From positions 1-7,280 of the forward strand of contig JBCCMP010000265.1 in the NCBI GenBank assembly GCA_039026295.1: a DNA stretch of 7,280 nucleotides, given 5' to 3'. Made by a program: the position numbers and the translations under genes. Of this stretch, positions 6,132 to 7,280 are shown piece after piece. Every line of letters begins with the position of its first letter. The first letter of the stretch is position 1. The stretch is from Thermohalobaculum sp039026295. Its GTDB lineage: Bacteria > Pseudomonadota > Alphaproteobacteria > Rhodobacterales > Rhodobacteraceae. Under the pieces are notes generated by a model. It worked only from the letters and a program-made list of their open reading frames with translations, was not told where the DNA came from and searched no databases.

Positions 6132-7181
6132 TCAGATGCGGCCTGCCTCTTTCAGCTTGGCTTCCTTTTCCGCATCGACCCACCACCAGTCAATAACGCC
6201 GCGCCCGTATTTCGGTTTCAGATCGGGCCGGTCGAAGATGTCCCAGTACGCGATCGTGTGACTGGCCTTGTTCCACTGCGGTACCCAGATGTGCATGGCC
6301 CGCAGCACCCGGTCGAGCGCTTTGACCGCGTTGGTCAACTGCTCCCGGTTCTCCGCCCTCTCGATCAGGTCGAGCAGGGCATCGACCACCGGGTCTTCAA
6401 GTCCCGAGAGATTGTCTGATCCCGGCGAATTGGCGCTTGTCGACTGGTAGTGATCGCGCAGCTCGACGCCCGGCGTCAGCGACATGCCCTTGCGCGAGAC
6501 GGTGATGTCAAAGTCGAAATCATCCAGTCGCTTCTTGTACTGGGCCGCATCCACCGTGCGGACGCTGCCGCTGATCCCGATCCTCTCGAGGTTCTTGATG
6601 TAGGGCGAGGAAATCCTGTCAAAGCCCTGGCTGCCATGAAGAAATTCCATTTCCAGAATCTCTCCGTCCTTCTGGCGCTTGCCATCGACAACGGCCCATC
6701 CGGCGGCGTCGAGCAGCTTGCCCGCCTTGCGCAGGGCGCGGCGGTTGCGCCCGGATCCATCGGTGACCGGCGGCACATAGGCCGGTTGGTCCAGCACGCC
6801 GTCCGGCAGCTTGTCGGCGAACTTCTCAAGAATGGCGGCCTCGCCCGGGGTCGGGGGGCCATCGGCCTGCATCGGTCCGCCTTCAAAGAAGCTGTCTGTC
6901 CGGTTGTAGAGGTTGTAGAACAGCCGCTGGTTCGACCATTCGAAATCGAAGCAGATCGCGATTGCCTCGCGCACCTTTGCGTCTTGAAACTTCTTGCGAC
7001 GCAGGTTGAACCAGTAGCCTTGCGAACCTGCGGGACGCTCGTCCGGCAGCACCTCGGTGATCACGTCGCCGCGGGCAACGGCGGGGAATTCCTCCGGCGA
7101 ATAGCCGGTGGCCCATAGCTTGGACCAGAATTCCTCGTTGAAGGTGAAGGCACCGCCCTTGAAGCCTTCAGGCACCTGATT
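6132..7181 (-). pseudogene. yejA: Truncated periplasmic peptide-binding protein YejA (N-terminal half missing)
   Basis: The frame is open from 7181 to a TGA at 6134-6132. About 347 residues match the C-terminal part of the YejA/oligopeptide-binding family, which is about 600 residues long with an N-terminal signal peptide. Recognisable parts (from the GTG at 7175): G-F-K-G-G-A-F near 4-10, W-F-N-L-R-R 55-60, V-R-E-A-I-A 68-73, F-D-F-E-W-S-N 76-82, L-F-Y-N 85-88, A-L-D-R-V-L-R 286-292, and W-W-W-V-D-A-E near 330-336. Upstream of G-F-K the family should continue for roughly 250 residues, but codons read TGA-AAT-CAG-GTG and the flank is unrelated. No signal peptide, lipobox or ribosome binding site is present at the GTG, so any product would be cytoplasmic and lack half of lobe I. 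It is intact to its normal end and followed by yejB 53 bases later. It could instead be half of a gene split by an element, with the rest beyond the window. Confidence 0.8.
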
Positions 7182-7280
7182 TCAAACATGCTAAACATCT
7201 ACGCGTAGGGCAATTATCCAGGCATGCATCTACTGCTTTGTGACGCTTTGGCCCGTACGCGTTGGGTTCGCGCCTAGTGG
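7176..7280. other. Foreign flank abutting truncated yejA (possible mobile-element end)
   Basis: These 105 bases are about 51% GC by my count, clearly below the adjacent operon, and no frame continues the YejA similarity. They hold a 10-bp palindrome CTACGCGTAG (7199-7208), a repeated CATCTAC (7196-7202, 7227-7233) and a minus-strand frame open from the window edge to a TGA at 7170-7168. The sharp loss of homology suggests an insertion sequence terminus, a rearrangement point or an assembly join. I do not recognise the end sequence as a particular IS family, and a partner terminal repeat or target duplication cannot be seen from one end. Confidence 0.4.

Noticed and set aside
4087..6261. Two plus-strand open frames of 378 and 339 codons
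   Set aside because: Antisense to yejE and yejB; their D/H/R/Q-rich composition is typical of reverse complements of membrane protein genes.
7224..7277. 17-codon plus-strand ORF in the foreign flank
   Set aside because: No Shine-Dalgarno, very short, no similarity.

Overview
The window looks like a chromosomal segment of a high-GC alphaproteobacterium, most likely Rhodobacteraceae (inferred from an MmcB-type repair gene, the style of the YejABEF transporter and the base composition). No rRNA, tRNA or CRISPR array was seen.

Layout: (1) Positions 1-559, plus strand: the C-terminal 185 residues of a PLP enzyme related to serine hydroxymethyltransferase, cut by the window edge exactly at its presumed PLP-binding lysine. 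(2) Positions 560-810: a convergent intergenic region with two perfect hairpins, one behind each flanking gene, plus a short palindrome; no gene seen. (3) Positions 811-1281, minus strand: an MmcB-like PD-(D/E)XK DNA-repair nuclease. Its upstream region holds a plausible promoter with an alphaproteobacterial LexA-like box (GTTC-N7-ATTC) filling the spacer, a -10 placed so that the transcript could be leaderless, and a separate 19-bp palindrome. (4) Positions 1429-7181, minus strand: a tight operon read right to left, yejA (broken) - yejB - yejE - yejF - zeta-like glutathione S-transferase. The four yej genes encode an oligopeptide/microcin C-type ABC importer: periplasmic binding protein, two permeases and a double-ATPase subunit. 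(5) Positions about 7176-7280: AT-richer sequence with no homology to yejA, preceded by an in-frame stop, so only the C-terminal ~347 residues of the binding protein remain.

How the genes fit together: YejB and YejE would form the membrane channel, YejF would power it, and YejA would deliver peptides. The binding protein has lost its N-terminal half, including any signal peptide, at a sharp junction near 7176 (insertion element edge, rearrangement or assembly join). As seen here the importer lacks its cognate receptor, while the downstream genes are intact. The GST is the last gene, 16 bases after yejF with its own good ribosome binding site, and probably shares the transcript.

The most interesting points are the SOS-type promoter arrangement on mmcB, the sharp truncation of yejA, paired cysteines in periplasmic insertions of both permeases, and a zeta-like GST without the usual active-site cysteine riding on a peptide importer operon. 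I do not see a wholly new system.
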